The translations under genes and the position numbers were made by a program. Below are positions 35,191-44,202 of a stretch of 50,966 nucleotides of DNA, piece after piece (positions within the stretch are counted from its first letter, which is position 1; every line of letters begins with the position of its first letter). Below the pieces are notes generated by a model. That model ran no database searches. It saw only the letters and a program-made list of their open reading frames with translations, and was not told the DNA's origin. Source of the stretch: Lachnospiraceae bacterium OF09-6 (GTDB lineage Bacteria > Bacillota > Clostridia > Lachnospirales > Lachnospiraceae); the NCBI GenBank assembly GCA_003435055.1, contig QUMM01000024.1, positions 1-50,966 of the forward strand, read 5' to 3'.

Positions 35191-36723
35191 TTAATTCCGG
35201 GTATGTTTTTTCATCACTTTTCGTGCTGCACATACCAGTATTACTATACCAAGAATTATGGTAATTGTCCATATCCAGACAGGCACATCATGAATATTAA
35301 AACATCTGACGCTGACCCACATCTGATTGATATCCTGATTCTGTTTCTCATCAAAATAAATCATGATCGAAGACCGAGCCATGGCATCTGCATCCGGATA
35401 CTGGGCATAGAGCTGTCTTTTTACCTGCTCCGCCGGTGCCGTGATAATATAATCCTCACTGTCTGTATCTTCTGTGAAAAAATAGGCCAGATCATAATCT
35501 ACCGTATCTTCTTCCTCCTCTTCTGCGCTATAATTCCAGTCTGCATATTCAAATACTCTCGGGTCATCCCCGCCTGAAATTACAGAGGTATAACCGATAT
35601 AATACATATTCCTGATGGCATTGTCCGGACGGGAATTGAAGTTAATAAATGCTTCTGCTGCCTGCTGTTTATCTTTGTCTTCTCCGACTCCGTTTTTCAG
35701 CATTACCCATCCGTCAAAATAAATATTGGTAGCTTCTTCCGGTACTGCATAGTCCAGAAATACCCCGTCTTCTTCTGCCTGATCCATGGTATAGACCGCA
35801 TCACCGGACCACTGATAATTAGCCAGGACTTTTCCGGTAATCATATCTGCTTTCCCAGAATCTGTTTCAAAAGAATAGGCATTATTTTTCACATCCTGCA
35901 GATAATCCTGTACAGCCTGAATGGTCTCAGGCGAGGTGTCGTTCATCTCATCCACCAGTTTTTGCCTGTAATCCGGGTCATTTCGGAAACTTTCTGACGT
36001 GAGCAGATCAGATTTCAGTGCACCAACGGCTGCAAAATAAGAATCTCTTACATTATCCTTGATGGTTACCTGACGCTTATAGTCCGGGTTATCGAGAATC
36101 TTCCAGCTGCTGGCATCCTCTTCACTGACTTCTTCCGGATTATATACAATACCGGTCAGCCCCCACATATAGCCGGCTGCATATTTGCTCCAGGCTTCTC
36201 CGTTAATTTCATTTTTCTCAAAAATATTACGGATGTATGGGGATACTCCTTTACTGTAATAATTATTCTCATCTGACGTATCAAAAAAATGTTCGGATAA
36301 TGGAACAAGCTTATCTTCCGCCATCAGCTTCATGATCATATATTCTGACGGGCAGACAATATCATATACATCTCCCAGTGTCAGCATATTATACAGATCT
36401 TCATTGGTTCCAAAGGTCGAATACTCTACCTTTACTTTTACTCCATACGTCTCATAATACCACTGTTCAAAGTCTTCCACCATAGAGTTTTCTCCTATGA
36501 TATCTCCACTTTCCAGATCAATGGTTTCTTCTTCGTCCCAGTCCCCCAGGTCAATGTATTCTTCCCAGTTACATACCCGTAAGGTTACTTCTTTCGCAGC
36601 TGTTGTACCATCTCCCGCACAAACACGGCTGTCATACAAAGATCCAAAAGGATTCATGCCAACTGCCAGCGCCACTGCGGCTGCCAGAGTCATACCGATT
36701 TTGATTTTCTTCATTTTATGCAT
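35191..36723 (-). CDS. potD: Spermidine/putrescine-binding protein PotD with C-terminal membrane anchor
   Basis: A 510-residue extracytoplasmic solute-binding protein of the SBP_bac_8/PotD type. A signal-peptide-like N-terminus is followed by LRVCNWEEYIDLG, the family's mature start, then VEYSTFGTNEDLYNM and AGYMWGLTGIVYNPE. A linker of ~65 residues with a Glu-rich tract leads to a C-terminal TM helix (VWIWTITIILGIVILVCAARK) and a basic tail. There is no lipobox, so this helix probably replaces lipid anchoring. An alternative start is three codons later (MKKIKIG). It overlaps potC by 8 nt. Confidence 0.92.
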   Translation of the reverse strand: MHKMKKIKIGMTLAAAVALAVGMNPFGSLYDSRVCAGDGTTAAKEVTLRVCNWEEYIDLGDWDEEETIDLESGDIIGENSMVEDFEQWYYETYGVKVKVEYSTFGTNEDLYNMLTLGDVYDIVCPSEYMIMKLMAEDKLVPLSEHFFDTSDENNYYSKGVSPYIRNIFEKNEINGEAWSKYAAGYMWGLTGIVYNPEEVSEEDASSWKILDNPDYKRQVTIKDNVRDSYFAAVGALKSDLLTSESFRNDPDYRQKLVDEMNDTSPETIQAVQDYLQDVKNNAYSFETDSGKADMITGKVLANYQWSGDAVYTMDQAEEDGVFLDYAVPEEATNIYFDGWVMLKNGVGEDKDKQQAAEAFINFNSRPDNAIRNMYYIGYTSVISGGDDPRVFEYADWNYSAEEEEEDTVDYDLAYFFTEDTDSEDYIITAPAEQVKRQLYAQYPDADAMARSSIMIYFDEKQNQDINQMWVSVRCFNIHDVPVWIWTITIILGIVILVCAARKVMKKHTRN

Positions 36724-37515
36724 CCGCCCTTTCTGACACTTTTTTATTGGCCTTCAGATTCATCACTGCCACAAGGATCAGTACGATCAGGAAAATGACG
36801 GTGGACAATGCCCACAACGCTGTTTTAATCGTAGTCTGAGCTCCTTTGGTCGCATTTACCACGTAGGTACTGATGGTATCAAAGGTAGCCGGTTTGGTAT
36901 AGGTTGCTACAAAATAATCATCTAAAGATAATGTGATGGCCAGGGCAAATCCTGAGATGATACCCGGCAGAATCTGTGGAATCACTACCTGTGTCAATGC
37001 CACAAATGGGGTTGCGCCCAGATCCAGTGCCGCCTCATAGATACTTGGATCCATCTGCCGGATCTTCGGCATAACAGAGAGGTATACAAATGGTGCACAT
37101 AAAATCACATGACCAACAACCAGCGGTACAAACGTATCTTTACTGACACCGAATACGACTACCAGTAAAATACACAGCGAAAATCCGGTCACCACATCTG
37201 CATTGACTACCGGCACCTGATTCATTGTGGAAATCGCCTGAGACACTCCTTTTTTCGAATAGAATGCTCCGATTGCTCCCAGAGTGCCAAGCAATGTAGC
37301 CAGAATGGCCGCTCCTACTGCAAGCAGCAACGTTCCGCCGATCATCCCAAGAAGCTCTGGCGTAGTAAATAATGTCACATAATTGTGAAGGGAAAAGCCC
37401 GAATAGAGCCAATATTGGCAGCATCTGTAAAGCTATATACCGCCAGAATAAAAATCGGCAGATAGAGGAATAACAACACCAGTATCAAGAACGCACTTTT
37501 GATATATTTTTTCAT
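36716..37515 (-). pseudogene. potC: Spermidine/putrescine permease PotC, one-base frameshift
   Basis: An ABC importer permease of the PotC type with the EAA loop YEAALDLGATPFVALTQVVIPQILPG. The gene starts at 37515 (MKKYIKSAFLILVLLFLYLPI), overlapping the potB stop (TAATG). After about 39 codons the frame is lost at RAF; the other frame resumes with SLHNYVTLFTTPELLG if one T is added to the TTTT run at about 37393-37396. The restored protein has 266 residues, the normal PotC length. Downstream potD is intact. Confidence 0.85.
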
Positions 37516-38308
37516 TATAACAGGGCACCTCCTCTCGTATTTTCTTCTCCTGATCCATTGGTCAGTAAGGTAAACAGGCAGATGATTCCCAGCAGAATCA
37601 GAGCAATCATGGAGCCGCCATGCCAGTTGTAGGCTGCAAAATAGCTTCCAATCAGACTTCCCATAATATAAGTGCTATTATACAGCATATCCAGTACAAC
37701 ATAGTTTGTCATTGCCGGCAGAAATACCATCGACACCCCACTGATAATACCAGGTACCGACAGTGGTAGTGTAATCTTCAAAAATGTCTCCAGTTCACTG
37801 GCTCCCAGATCCATAGCCGCTTCGCGCAGCGACTTATCCAGCTTGGAGATTGTGGTATAGATCGGGAGAATCATAAATGGCAGGAAGTCATAGGTCATAC
37901 CAATCACTGCATTTAAAAATGGATGCATGGCCAGATTTCCTTCCAGTACTGTCAAGACTTCCTTTAATGCTGTGATACGCAGGGAAAAGTTGATCCACAT
38001 CGGCATCACAAACAGCATCAGTATTACAGATTTACTTTTCATATTACTAAATGCAAGAATATAGCAATCGGATAGGCCAGAAGAAGACATACTGCGGTAG
38101 TGACGATTGCCAGTGCAAAACTATAGCATAGAGTTCCCACTGTGTTCGGATTGGTGAAAAAGCCAGTCAGATTGGCAACAGTGAACTGCCCCTGTCCGTC
38201 TGTAAATGCATAATAAAATAACACCAGCAGAGGAGCAATTACGAATACCAGTAAAAACAATGCATAAGGGATGCCCAGGCTTTTTCTGGAAAATGATAAT
38301 TTACGCAT
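37515..38308 (-). pseudogene. potB: Spermidine/putrescine permease PotB, one-base frameshift
   Basis: PotB-type permease with EAA loop LREAAMDLGASELETFLKITLPLSVPG. From MRKLSFSRKSLG the frame runs to LLAYPIA, then is lost; the other frame continues YILAFSNMKSKSVILMLFVMPMW. Adding one T at about 38061-38064 (GCTAT to GCTTAT) gives a continuous 264-residue permease. RBS AAGGAGGAG. It overlaps potC by 1 nt and follows potA by 10 bp. Confidence 0.85.
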
Positions 38309-38318
38309 GGTCTCCTCC

Positions 38319-39758
38319 TTATCTCTTTAAAGCAAATTTCATTTTATCTACTGGCATCAGAAGACCTACCTGGTCATCCATGTTCCACAGATATTCATCA
38401 TTTACAATAAAATCCTGTTCCAGATCTGTATGGATCACATAACTGTAATGATCTCCTTTATAGATCAGGTTGCTGATGTATCCCTGTACAATTCCCTCTT
38501 CCATATTATCTGTCATCCGGATATCAGAAGGCTGGATGGATACCATAATTTTGGTTTTCTTCGGATCAATTACTTCTCCGTGAGCATCCAGAAGCGTACC
38601 GTCCTCTGTACGTCTGCTTCCTTTGATGATCCTGGTCACACTGGTATCCAGGATATGTCCATTGTATTCCAGATGAAAGTCCGGATTAATATCTGCCGCA
38701 AAAATGTTAGTATGATCCTCGGCAATCATAATATGAATATTCTCAGGGTCTACCCGCATTCCCACACGTTCTCCAGGTATCGCAGATTTAACAGTCTGAA
38801 TCACCATCTCATTCTTTCCGGATACCACCGTAATCTCATAATGCATTCCTTTAAAGATCACCGAATCTACCACACCAGAAATGATTCCCTCTTCAGGAGC
38901 AGTAAGTTCCACATCCTCCGGACGGACAACAGCAGTAATATGCGTTCCCTGTTCCACATCATCCACACAGGCAAATTCTCCGCCGCAGAAACGAGCCTTT
39001 AATTTACCGGTCATGATACCATTAAAGATATTACTTTCTCCGATAAAGTCTGCAACAAAAGCATTTTTCGGTTCATTGTAGATGTCTTCCGGGGTACCGA
39101 TCTGCTGCATCTTACCTTCTGACATAACAACAATCTTATCTGACATGGTCAGTGCCTCTTCCTGGTCATGGGTAACATAGATAAACGTAATGCCCAGTTC
39201 ATCATGCATAGCCTTCAGCTCGATCTGCATTTCTTTTCTCATCTTCAGATCCAGTGCCCCAAGCGGTTCATCCAGAAGCAGAATCTCCGGTTCATTTACC
39301 AGAGCTCTCGCAATAGCAATTCTCTGCTGCTGCCCACCGGAAAGCGTTGCCACACTTCGATTCTCAAATCCTTCCAGGTCTACCAACGCCAGGACTTTTT
39401 TTACTTTCTTTTCGATCACATCCTTCGGCGTCTTCTTCTGTTTCAGACCAAAGGCAATATTCTCATAAATGTTCATATGAGGAAATAGCGCATAACGCTG
39501 AAACACAGTATTGATCGGTCGTTTATTCGGAGGCAGATTGGTAATCGGCTCTCCGTTTAACAGAATCTCTCCTGATGTTGGAAGGTCAAATCCGGCTATC
39601 ATACGCAAGGTTGTGGTCTTTCCACAGCCAGATGGACCTAAAAAGGTCACAAATTCTCCTCTTTTTACTTCCAGATTGAAATCAGATACTGCTGAAAATC
39701 CGTCTTCATAGGTTCTGGTGATATGTTTCAGTTCAATAATATTGTCTGATTTTCCCAT
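38319..39758 (-). CDS. potA: Spermidine/putrescine transport ATPase PotA, long form
   Basis: A 479-residue ATPase energising polyamine import. Walker [11 protein letters not shown]-loop [12 protein letters not shown], signature LSGGQQQR, Walker [12 protein letters not shown] and H-loop VTHDQEEA. The C-terminal region is about 100 residues longer than E. coli PotA (378 residues) and appears to hold two TOBE-type barrels, one near [17 protein letters not shown] and another near [26 protein letters not shown] before [10 protein letters not shown] fixes the start. Second gene of the potR-A-B-C-D cluster. Confidence 0.93.
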   Translation of the reverse strand: MGKSDNIIELKHITRTYEDGFSAVSDFNLEVKRGEFVTFLGPSGCGKTTTLRMIAGFDLPTSGEILLNGEPITNLPPNKRPINTVFQRYALFPHMNIYENIAFGLKQKKTPKDVIEKKVKKVLALVDLEGFENRSVATLSGGQQQRIAIARALVNEPEILLLDEPLGALDLKMRKEMQIELKAMHDELGITFIYVTHDQEEALTMSDKIVVMSEGKMQQIGTPEDIYNEPKNAFVADFIGESNIFNGIMTGKLKARFCGGEFACVDDVEQGTHITAVVRPEDVELTAPEEGIISGVVDSVIFKGMHYEITVVSGKNEMVIQTVKSAIPGERVGMRVDPENIHIMIAEDHTNIFAADINPDFHLEYNGHILDTSVTRIIKGSRRTEDGTLLDAHGEVIDPKKTKIMVSIQPSDIRMTDNMEEGIVQGYISNLIYKGDHYSYVIHTDLEQDFIVNDEYLWNMDDQVGLLMPVDKMKFALKR

Positions 39759-39834
39759 GTTGCTCCCTCTCTTTTTCACTAATATTTTAAAATTTGGATT
39801 ACACGAATTGTTACGTGCTTCGCACTCTCACTTC

Positions 39835-39997
39835 TCCGTTCCACTTCGGTCGGTGCTAAGCATGTGCCACTGGCACATAGCACCCTCCACCAACATTCGC
39901 ATATCGTGAAGCTTACGCTCCACTTTTATGCTCATTTTGGTGCGTGTCCCAAGGTCATTCCCCCACCCTTGTGCAAGCACAAGTGGGCTCAGACCTT
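39835..39997. repeat. Highly structured intergenic element between potA and its regulator
   Basis: A 160-bp stretch packed with hairpins: GTGC-TTC-GCAC near 39835; GGTGCT/AGCACC enclosing ATGTGC/GCACAT (39852-39884); and AAGGTC/GACCTT (39951-39997) enclosing CTTGTGC/GCACAAG. No U tract and no convincing ORF. It looks like a repeat-type or structured RNA element rather than a simple terminator. Confidence 0.5.
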
Positions 39998-40009
39998 TTG
40001 ACACTGTAA

Positions 40010-40567
40010 TCAGAACATCGGCGGCGTGCTGACCCAGATAAACTTTGCCGGACGCTGCCCAGGATTCTCAATACGGTGAATCTTCTTTGCCGGATAATAA
40101 AAACTCTCTCCTGCCTTTACATGATAGATCTGGTCTCCCAGAATGACATTCAGCCTTCCCGACATCACATAGCCGAATTCCTCTCCGTCATGGGGCTTAT
40201 CTTCTTCCAGGCTCTGATGCGGTTGCACCACCACCAGGAGCGGTTCCATTCGATAACGCTGAGCAGTGGGGACAATCCACTGAATACTGTTTCCCGCTTC
40301 ATCAATCTTTTCAAAATAGCCCTGTTCGGAAAATACTACCTGTTCTTCTTCTGTCTCTTTGAAAAAGTCAGCTGCAGTCGTTCCCAGACATTCGATCAGA
40401 TCCAGCAATGTCACCACAGACGGAGATACCTGCCCTCTTTCCAGCTGAGAGATAAATCCCTTTGTCAGTTCTGTCCGGTCCGCCAGTTCCTGCTGTGTCA
40501 GTCCGTTCCGGTTTCGCAGATCCCTGATTTTCCTGCCAATCTTCTCATTAATATATTCCAGTTCCAT
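40010..40567 (-). CDS. XRE-family regulator with C-terminal cupin domain (PotR-like)
   Basis: A 185-residue regulator. The N-terminal HTH_3 domain shows IRDLRNRNGLTQQELADRTELTKGFISQLERGQVSPSV; the C-terminal cupin_2 domain shows PHDGEEFGYVMSGRLNVIL and GESFYYPAKKIHRIENPG, a small-molecule-binding barrel. Regulators of this architecture commonly head polyamine transport operons and sense polyamines or related ligands; that is inference from position. The frame opens earlier with TTG, but GGAGG lies inside that extension, so MELEYINEKIG is used. It has a strong promoter with repeated TAAACT sites. Confidence 0.9.
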   Translation of the reverse strand: MELEYINEKIGRKIRDLRNRNGLTQQELADRTELTKGFISQLERGQVSPSVVTLLDLIECLGTTAADFFKETEEEQVVFSEQGYFEKIDEAGNSIQWIVPTAQRYRMEPLLVVVQPHQSLEEDKPHDGEEFGYVMSGRLNVILGDQIYHVKAGESFYYPAKKIHRIENPGQRPAKFIWVSTPPMF

Positions 40568-40642
40568 TTTTGAAACTTTCGCCTCCAATTCTTTAATGCT
40601 AAACTAAAAATATGTTTTTACTAAACTTTTCTCCAAGAAAAA

Positions 40643-40670
40643 ATTATACTACTAATAAACTTTCTGTCAA
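40643..40670 (-). promoter_or_regulatory. Consensus promoter of the pot operon with TAAACT repeats
   Basis: On the minus strand perfect TTGACA and TATAAT with a 16-bp spacer. The plus-strand motif TAAACT occurs three times, at 40656-40661 inside the spacer and at 40622-40627 and 40600-40605 downstream of the -10. The site inside the spacer is well placed for repression, probably by the XRE-cupin protein itself. Confidence 0.8.
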
Positions 40671-40751
40671 TTATTAATATGATTTTCTTTCTTTTTTCTT
40701 TGTATTTATTTAGATACAATCTCACTTCTTTTCCATTTTGTAAAACAGGGG

Positions 40752-40757
40752 TATAAT
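40752..40757 (+). promoter_or_regulatory. Probable -10 element for the MoxR-VWA pair
   Basis: A perfect TATAAT 41 bp upstream of the MoxR start codon. No good -35 is seen at 16-18 bp (TTTTCC at best), so an activator may be needed. Confidence 0.45.
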
Positions 40758-40798
40758 AATGGTGATTTTGATGTAAATTCACAAAGGAGACCTGATAT

Positions 40799-41697
40799 AT
40801 GAACTGGATGGATCAGCTGGGCATTCGCCCGGAATTACAAAAAGAGGTGGCTCATTTTCGAGAACGATTTGACAAAGACACCGCACCCTCTTCTGTCAGA
40901 GATGCTGCGGAAGTTCCGCGTTTTCACTATCTTGGAAAAGATATTTTTGAAAAAGCTATCTGTGCCCTGTTGTGTGAAAAGAATCTTCTGCTGGCCGGCC
41001 CAAAAGCAACCGGGAAAAATGTTCTTGCAGAGAACCTGGCCTGGATCTTTGGCCGTCCCTGCTGGAATGTTTCTTTTCATATCAATGTGGATGCTTCTTA
41101 TCTGATCGGAACGGATACTTTTGATGGAGAAAAAGTAGTATTCCGTCCAGGTCCAGTCTACCAGTGTGTAAGATATGGCGGTTTCGGTATCCTGGACGAG
41201 ATCAATATGGCAAAGAATGAAGCCATGGCCGTTCTCCACGCTACCCTGGACTATCGGCGGATTCTGGAAGTCTCCGGCTATGACCGAATCGTCCTGCATC
41301 CTGCTGCCCGCTTCATTGGTACTATGAATTATGGCTATGCCGGTACCAGAGAGCTGAACGAAGCTCTCGGATCCCGTTTTCTGGTTCTTCAGATGCCGAC
41401 CATCTCAGAGAAACAGCTGGATCTGCTTCTGAAAACGGAATATCCGGAAATCGGACGGAATATGTGCCGCCAGCTCAGTGCCATTTTTTATGAACTGGAT
41501 GCCAAAGCAGAAAGTGCCGAGATCAGCCCAAGAGCCGTAGACCTGCGGGGACTTCTGGATGCAGTCGCCTGATGCGTCTCGGTCTTTCCCCTCTGGATGC
41601 CTGTGATATGGGACTGACGAATAAAGTCTTTGATGCAACGGAACGCGCTATCATTCATGATGTCATTGCAGCGAGGATACCAAAATCATGGAATTAA
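40799..41697 (+). pseudogene. MoxR-type AAA+ ATPase, one-base frameshift near the C-terminus
   Basis: AAA_5 ATPase with P-loop GPKATGKN (Asn where Ser/Thr is usual), Walker B FGILDEINM and sensor GTMNYGYAGTRELNEALGSRF. The frame ends at 41572 after RGLLDAVA. Adding one C at about 41568-41570 lets it continue LMRLGLSPLDACDMGLTNKV to a stop at 41697, a 299-residue protein that overlaps the VWA gene by 10 nt. So only about 40 residues are lost and the ATPase core is intact; it may still work if the deletion is real. AAAGGAG precedes the ATG. Partner of the following VWA protein. Confidence 0.85.
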
Positions 41698-43397
41698 CAC
41701 ATTCTCTGAAAAAAAGAGCCACGAACATGGTATGGACTGCTGCAGGACGTTATGATTTTGAACCAGTCTATCTGTTCTTTCACAGTAATAACGAACCATC
41801 CCTCTATCTGAATACCCTGGAAGGACTGGCTTATCGTACCATGAATCCGGATATTTTACTGCCATTTTTAAAGGGTCTGGACTTTGGCCGTAAGCCGGAA
41901 AAATTCCGTTCTCTGGCTCAACTGATTCTGGAACAGGCAGTCTTCTCACGGGAATGCAGCAGGCGTTCCTCTCTTTCTGCTCTTAGGGAAGAGTATGCCA
42001 GACTGCATCTGACCGAATTTCTTCCTGCCGGAAGATACACAGAATTGGGCTGGGAACGTCAGGCACTGATTCACTGGAAACGGGTTCTTCACATGGATCT
42101 GACTGATTTTTCCAGGCGAGAACTTTCCCTGGCGGATGCTATGGAAAGCATTGCGACTCTCCCGGATGCAGAACTGGTTCGATCTACAAAAGCAATCTTT
42201 CGCAAATATTATTATTATCAGCCTCTGGACGCCAGGAAATCTGAAACGACAAAGTTTGTAGGGGCCGGTCTGTTCCTTGTGATTCTTGGTCAGTTATTTT
42301 CCGGTGATCTGCATATCCGGCTCTCTGATCCTGATAAAACTGGCTTTTCTCCTGTCTTTTCCCGCCTCTATGTAATGGGAAAGCATCTGCTTAGCCAGAC
42401 CACGGCAAAAGAAGATCATGATTATATGCTCCATACCTTTGGTCCCTGTCTCTTTTCTGACAGCCAGATGGCGCTTTTTGAAAAAACATTTTGTACCGGT
42501 TACCATTCCAGAAGTCTTCTCTGGTATGCAGGTGCAACTTCTCCGGACCTGATCTTCGGTGCAGAACAGGAAACACAATATCGAAAAAATCTGCAATATT
42601 ATCAGAAAGATAAACGCTACTATGAGCGAAGTATCCATCAGATTACAGAACATCTGAAGCAGGTGCTGGAAGAACAGCAGGAACCAGATCTGGTACAGGT
42701 ACAAAGCGGCCATCTCAATCCGGGACAGGTCTACCGTATTCCTGCCATGCATGATCTGTCTGTCTTCTATCGGGAAATCATCTGGCCTATGCCAGATTTT
42801 ACCGTTGATCTGGTGCTGGATGCCTCCAGCTCCCGCTGTCAGGAGCAGGAAAGTATTGCTGCGCAGGCGTATCTGATCACCCAAAGTCTGCTGGAGCTCC
42901 AGATTCCGGTTCAGGTCACCAGTTTCCGCAGTATTCGTGGATATACGATTCTCCAGTTGCTGAAAACTTATAGGGAAACTGGCACTGCTGATGGTATCTT
43001 TCACTTTTTTACTGCCGGCAACAACCGGGACGGACTGGCTTTTCGCGCCATTCGCCCACTTATGGAGCAATATGATACGTCCCATGCCAAACGAATTGTT
43101 CTGATTCTGACCGATGTCCTGCCTTCAGATTCCAGACGGGCAGCTTCTGATCATGGCTTATTACGTGGAAAAGATTACCGAGACACTCTGGCCATTGATG
43201 ATACAAGGGAAGCCATCCGCCAGCTCCGGTCAGAAGGGATCTGTGTGGCTGCCATTTTCTGGGGCGGTGATTATGCTGTCCCATCTCTTCGCAGGATCTA
43301 TGGGGATTCTTTTATCCGCATCAAACAGATTCAACAGTTCCCGGATGCTGTATCCGGCCTCCTGATGCGCCTTCTGGATCAGATGCATGAGCAGTAA
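41688..43397 (+). CDS. VWA-domain protein (NorD/CbbO-like) paired with MoxR
   Basis: A 569-residue cytoplasmic protein. The first ~370 residues are a helical region without recognised motif. The C-terminal VWA domain starts FTVDLVLDASSSRC with MIDAS residues D378, S380, S382 and continues IVLILTDVLPSDSR and CVAAIFWGGDYAVP. Such proteins bind a metal-dependent ligand and are remodelled by MoxR ATPases to activate client enzymes. It is translationally coupled to the MoxR gene and converges on spoVAE with an 11-bp gap. Client unknown. Confidence 0.85.
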   Translation: MELTHSLKKRATNMVWTAAGRYDFEPVYLFFHSNNEPSLYLNTLEGLAYRTMNPDILLPFLKGLDFGRKPEKFRSLAQLILEQAVFSRECSRRSSLSALREEYARLHLTEFLPAGRYTELGWERQALIHWKRVLHMDLTDFSRRELSLADAMESIATLPDAELVRSTKAIFRKYYYYQPLDARKSETTKFVGAGLFLVILGQLFSGDLHIRLSDPDKTGFSPVFSRLYVMGKHLLSQTTAKEDHDYMLHTFGPCLFSDSQMALFEKTFCTGYHSRSLLWYAGATSPDLIFGAEQETQYRKNLQYYQKDKRYYERSIHQITEHLKQVLEEQQEPDLVQVQSGHLNPGQVYRIPAMHDLSVFYREIIWPMPDFTVDLVLDASSSRCQEQESIAAQAYLITQSLLELQIPVQVTSFRSIRGYTILQLLKTYRETGTADGIFHFFTAGNNRDGLAFRAIRPLMEQYDTSHAKRIVLILTDVLPSDSRRAASDHGLLRGKDYRDTLAIDDTREAIRQLRSEGICVAAIFWGGDYAVPSLRRIYGDSFIRIKQIQQFPDAVSGLLMRLLDQMHEQ

Positions 43398-43407
43398 CCC
43401 CCATGGC

Positions 43408-43764
43408 TTATTTTTTCATTTTAGGCTGACAGATCAGACTGGCGATATAAGAAAAAATCAGCGCCGATGAAGTTCCTGTGGCCGCTGCCGTAAATCCGCC
43501 CTTGAATAACCCTAAAAAGCCGTCTTCGTCCACGGCTTTTTTTACGCCTTCCCACAGATTGTTGCCAAATCCCAGCAGTGGAACTGTCACACCTGCCCCT
43601 GCATATTCTTTTAAATACGGGAACAGACCAAAAGCGCCTAAAAAAGTACCGGTCACTACCAGAATGACCATGATTCTTCCAGGCATCAGCTTCGTATTTT
43701 CAATCAGAATCTGCACCAGCACACAGACCAGTCCCCCTACCCAGAACGCATTGAAGTATTCCAT
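43408..43764 (-). CDS. spoVAE: Stage V sporulation protein AE
   Basis: A 118-residue membrane protein of the SpoVAC/SpoVAE family, part of the forespore channel that imports dipicolinic acid. The family signature GLFPYLKEYAGAGVTVPLLGFGN is present, with KGGFTAAATGTSSALIFSYIASL at the C-terminus; about four hydrophobic segments. It lies 18 bp downstream of spoVAD, the normal clostridial spoVAC-AD-AE order. In Bacillus the operon is SigG-dependent; no promoter is visible here because the 5' end of the operon is outside the window. Confidence 0.93.
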   Translation of the reverse strand: MEYFNAFWVGGLVCVLVQILIENTKLMPGRIMVILVVTGTFLGAFGLFPYLKEYAGAGVTVPLLGFGNNLWEGVKKAVDEDGFLGLFKGGFTAAATGTSSALIFSYIASLICQPKMKK

Positions 43765-43782
43765 ATTCTTTCATCTCCTTTC

Positions 43783-44184
43783 TCAGCAATGTTCCAGTAT
43801 AATGCCATGGGCAATCCCAGGCACGCTCTGGCCTTCATTGAAACTCACCGGAGACATCAGAGCTCCTGTAGGCACGAACAGTACCTGTTTCCAGATTCCT
43901 TTCCGAAGATTTGGCAGAATCAGTGCTGACAATACCGTTGCGGAGCAGCCACAGCCACTTCCTCCTGCATGGGTATCCTGTGTCTCCCTATCATAGATCT
44001 CGATTCCGCAGTCCATATGCTTCTGGCTGATGTCATAGCCTTCTTTTTTCAGAAGATTCAGCAAAATCTCCTGGCCTACATATCCCAGATCCCCTGTGAT
44101 GATCTTATCATAATCCAAAGGACCTCTCCCAAAGTCCCGAAAATGTCCCGCTATAGTATCGCACGCCGCCGGTGCCATAGTCAA
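43783..44184 (-). pseudogene. spoVAD: Stage V sporulation protein AD, 3' part only (interrupted by mobile element)
   Basis: A thiolase-fold protein needed for dipicolinic acid uptake into the forespore. Only the last ~130 residues of about 340 are present, from MAPAACDTIAGHF through YDKIITGDLGYVGQEI and THAGGSGCGCSATVLSA to the normal end. The homology begins abruptly at the conserved AMAPAA segment, 18 bp from the stop codon of a large serine recombinase. The N-terminal ~205 codons are missing from the window; they are expected at the far end of the element. Confidence 0.9.
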
Positions 44185-44202
44185 GTTAACACCATAATTT
44201 TA

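Noticed and set aside
39951..39997. Terminator between the XRE gene and potA
   Set aside because: The stem is strong, but AATGACCTTGGG rather than a U tract follows.
40835..41299. Minus-strand and other overlapping open frames inside the MoxR, VWA, pyk and ABC genes
   Set aside because: They lie opposite well-conserved coding sequence, lack ribosome sites and resemble no family.
44185..44202. Defined att core dinucleotide for the recombinase
   Set aside because: Only one end of the element is in the window, so the repeated core cannot be identified.
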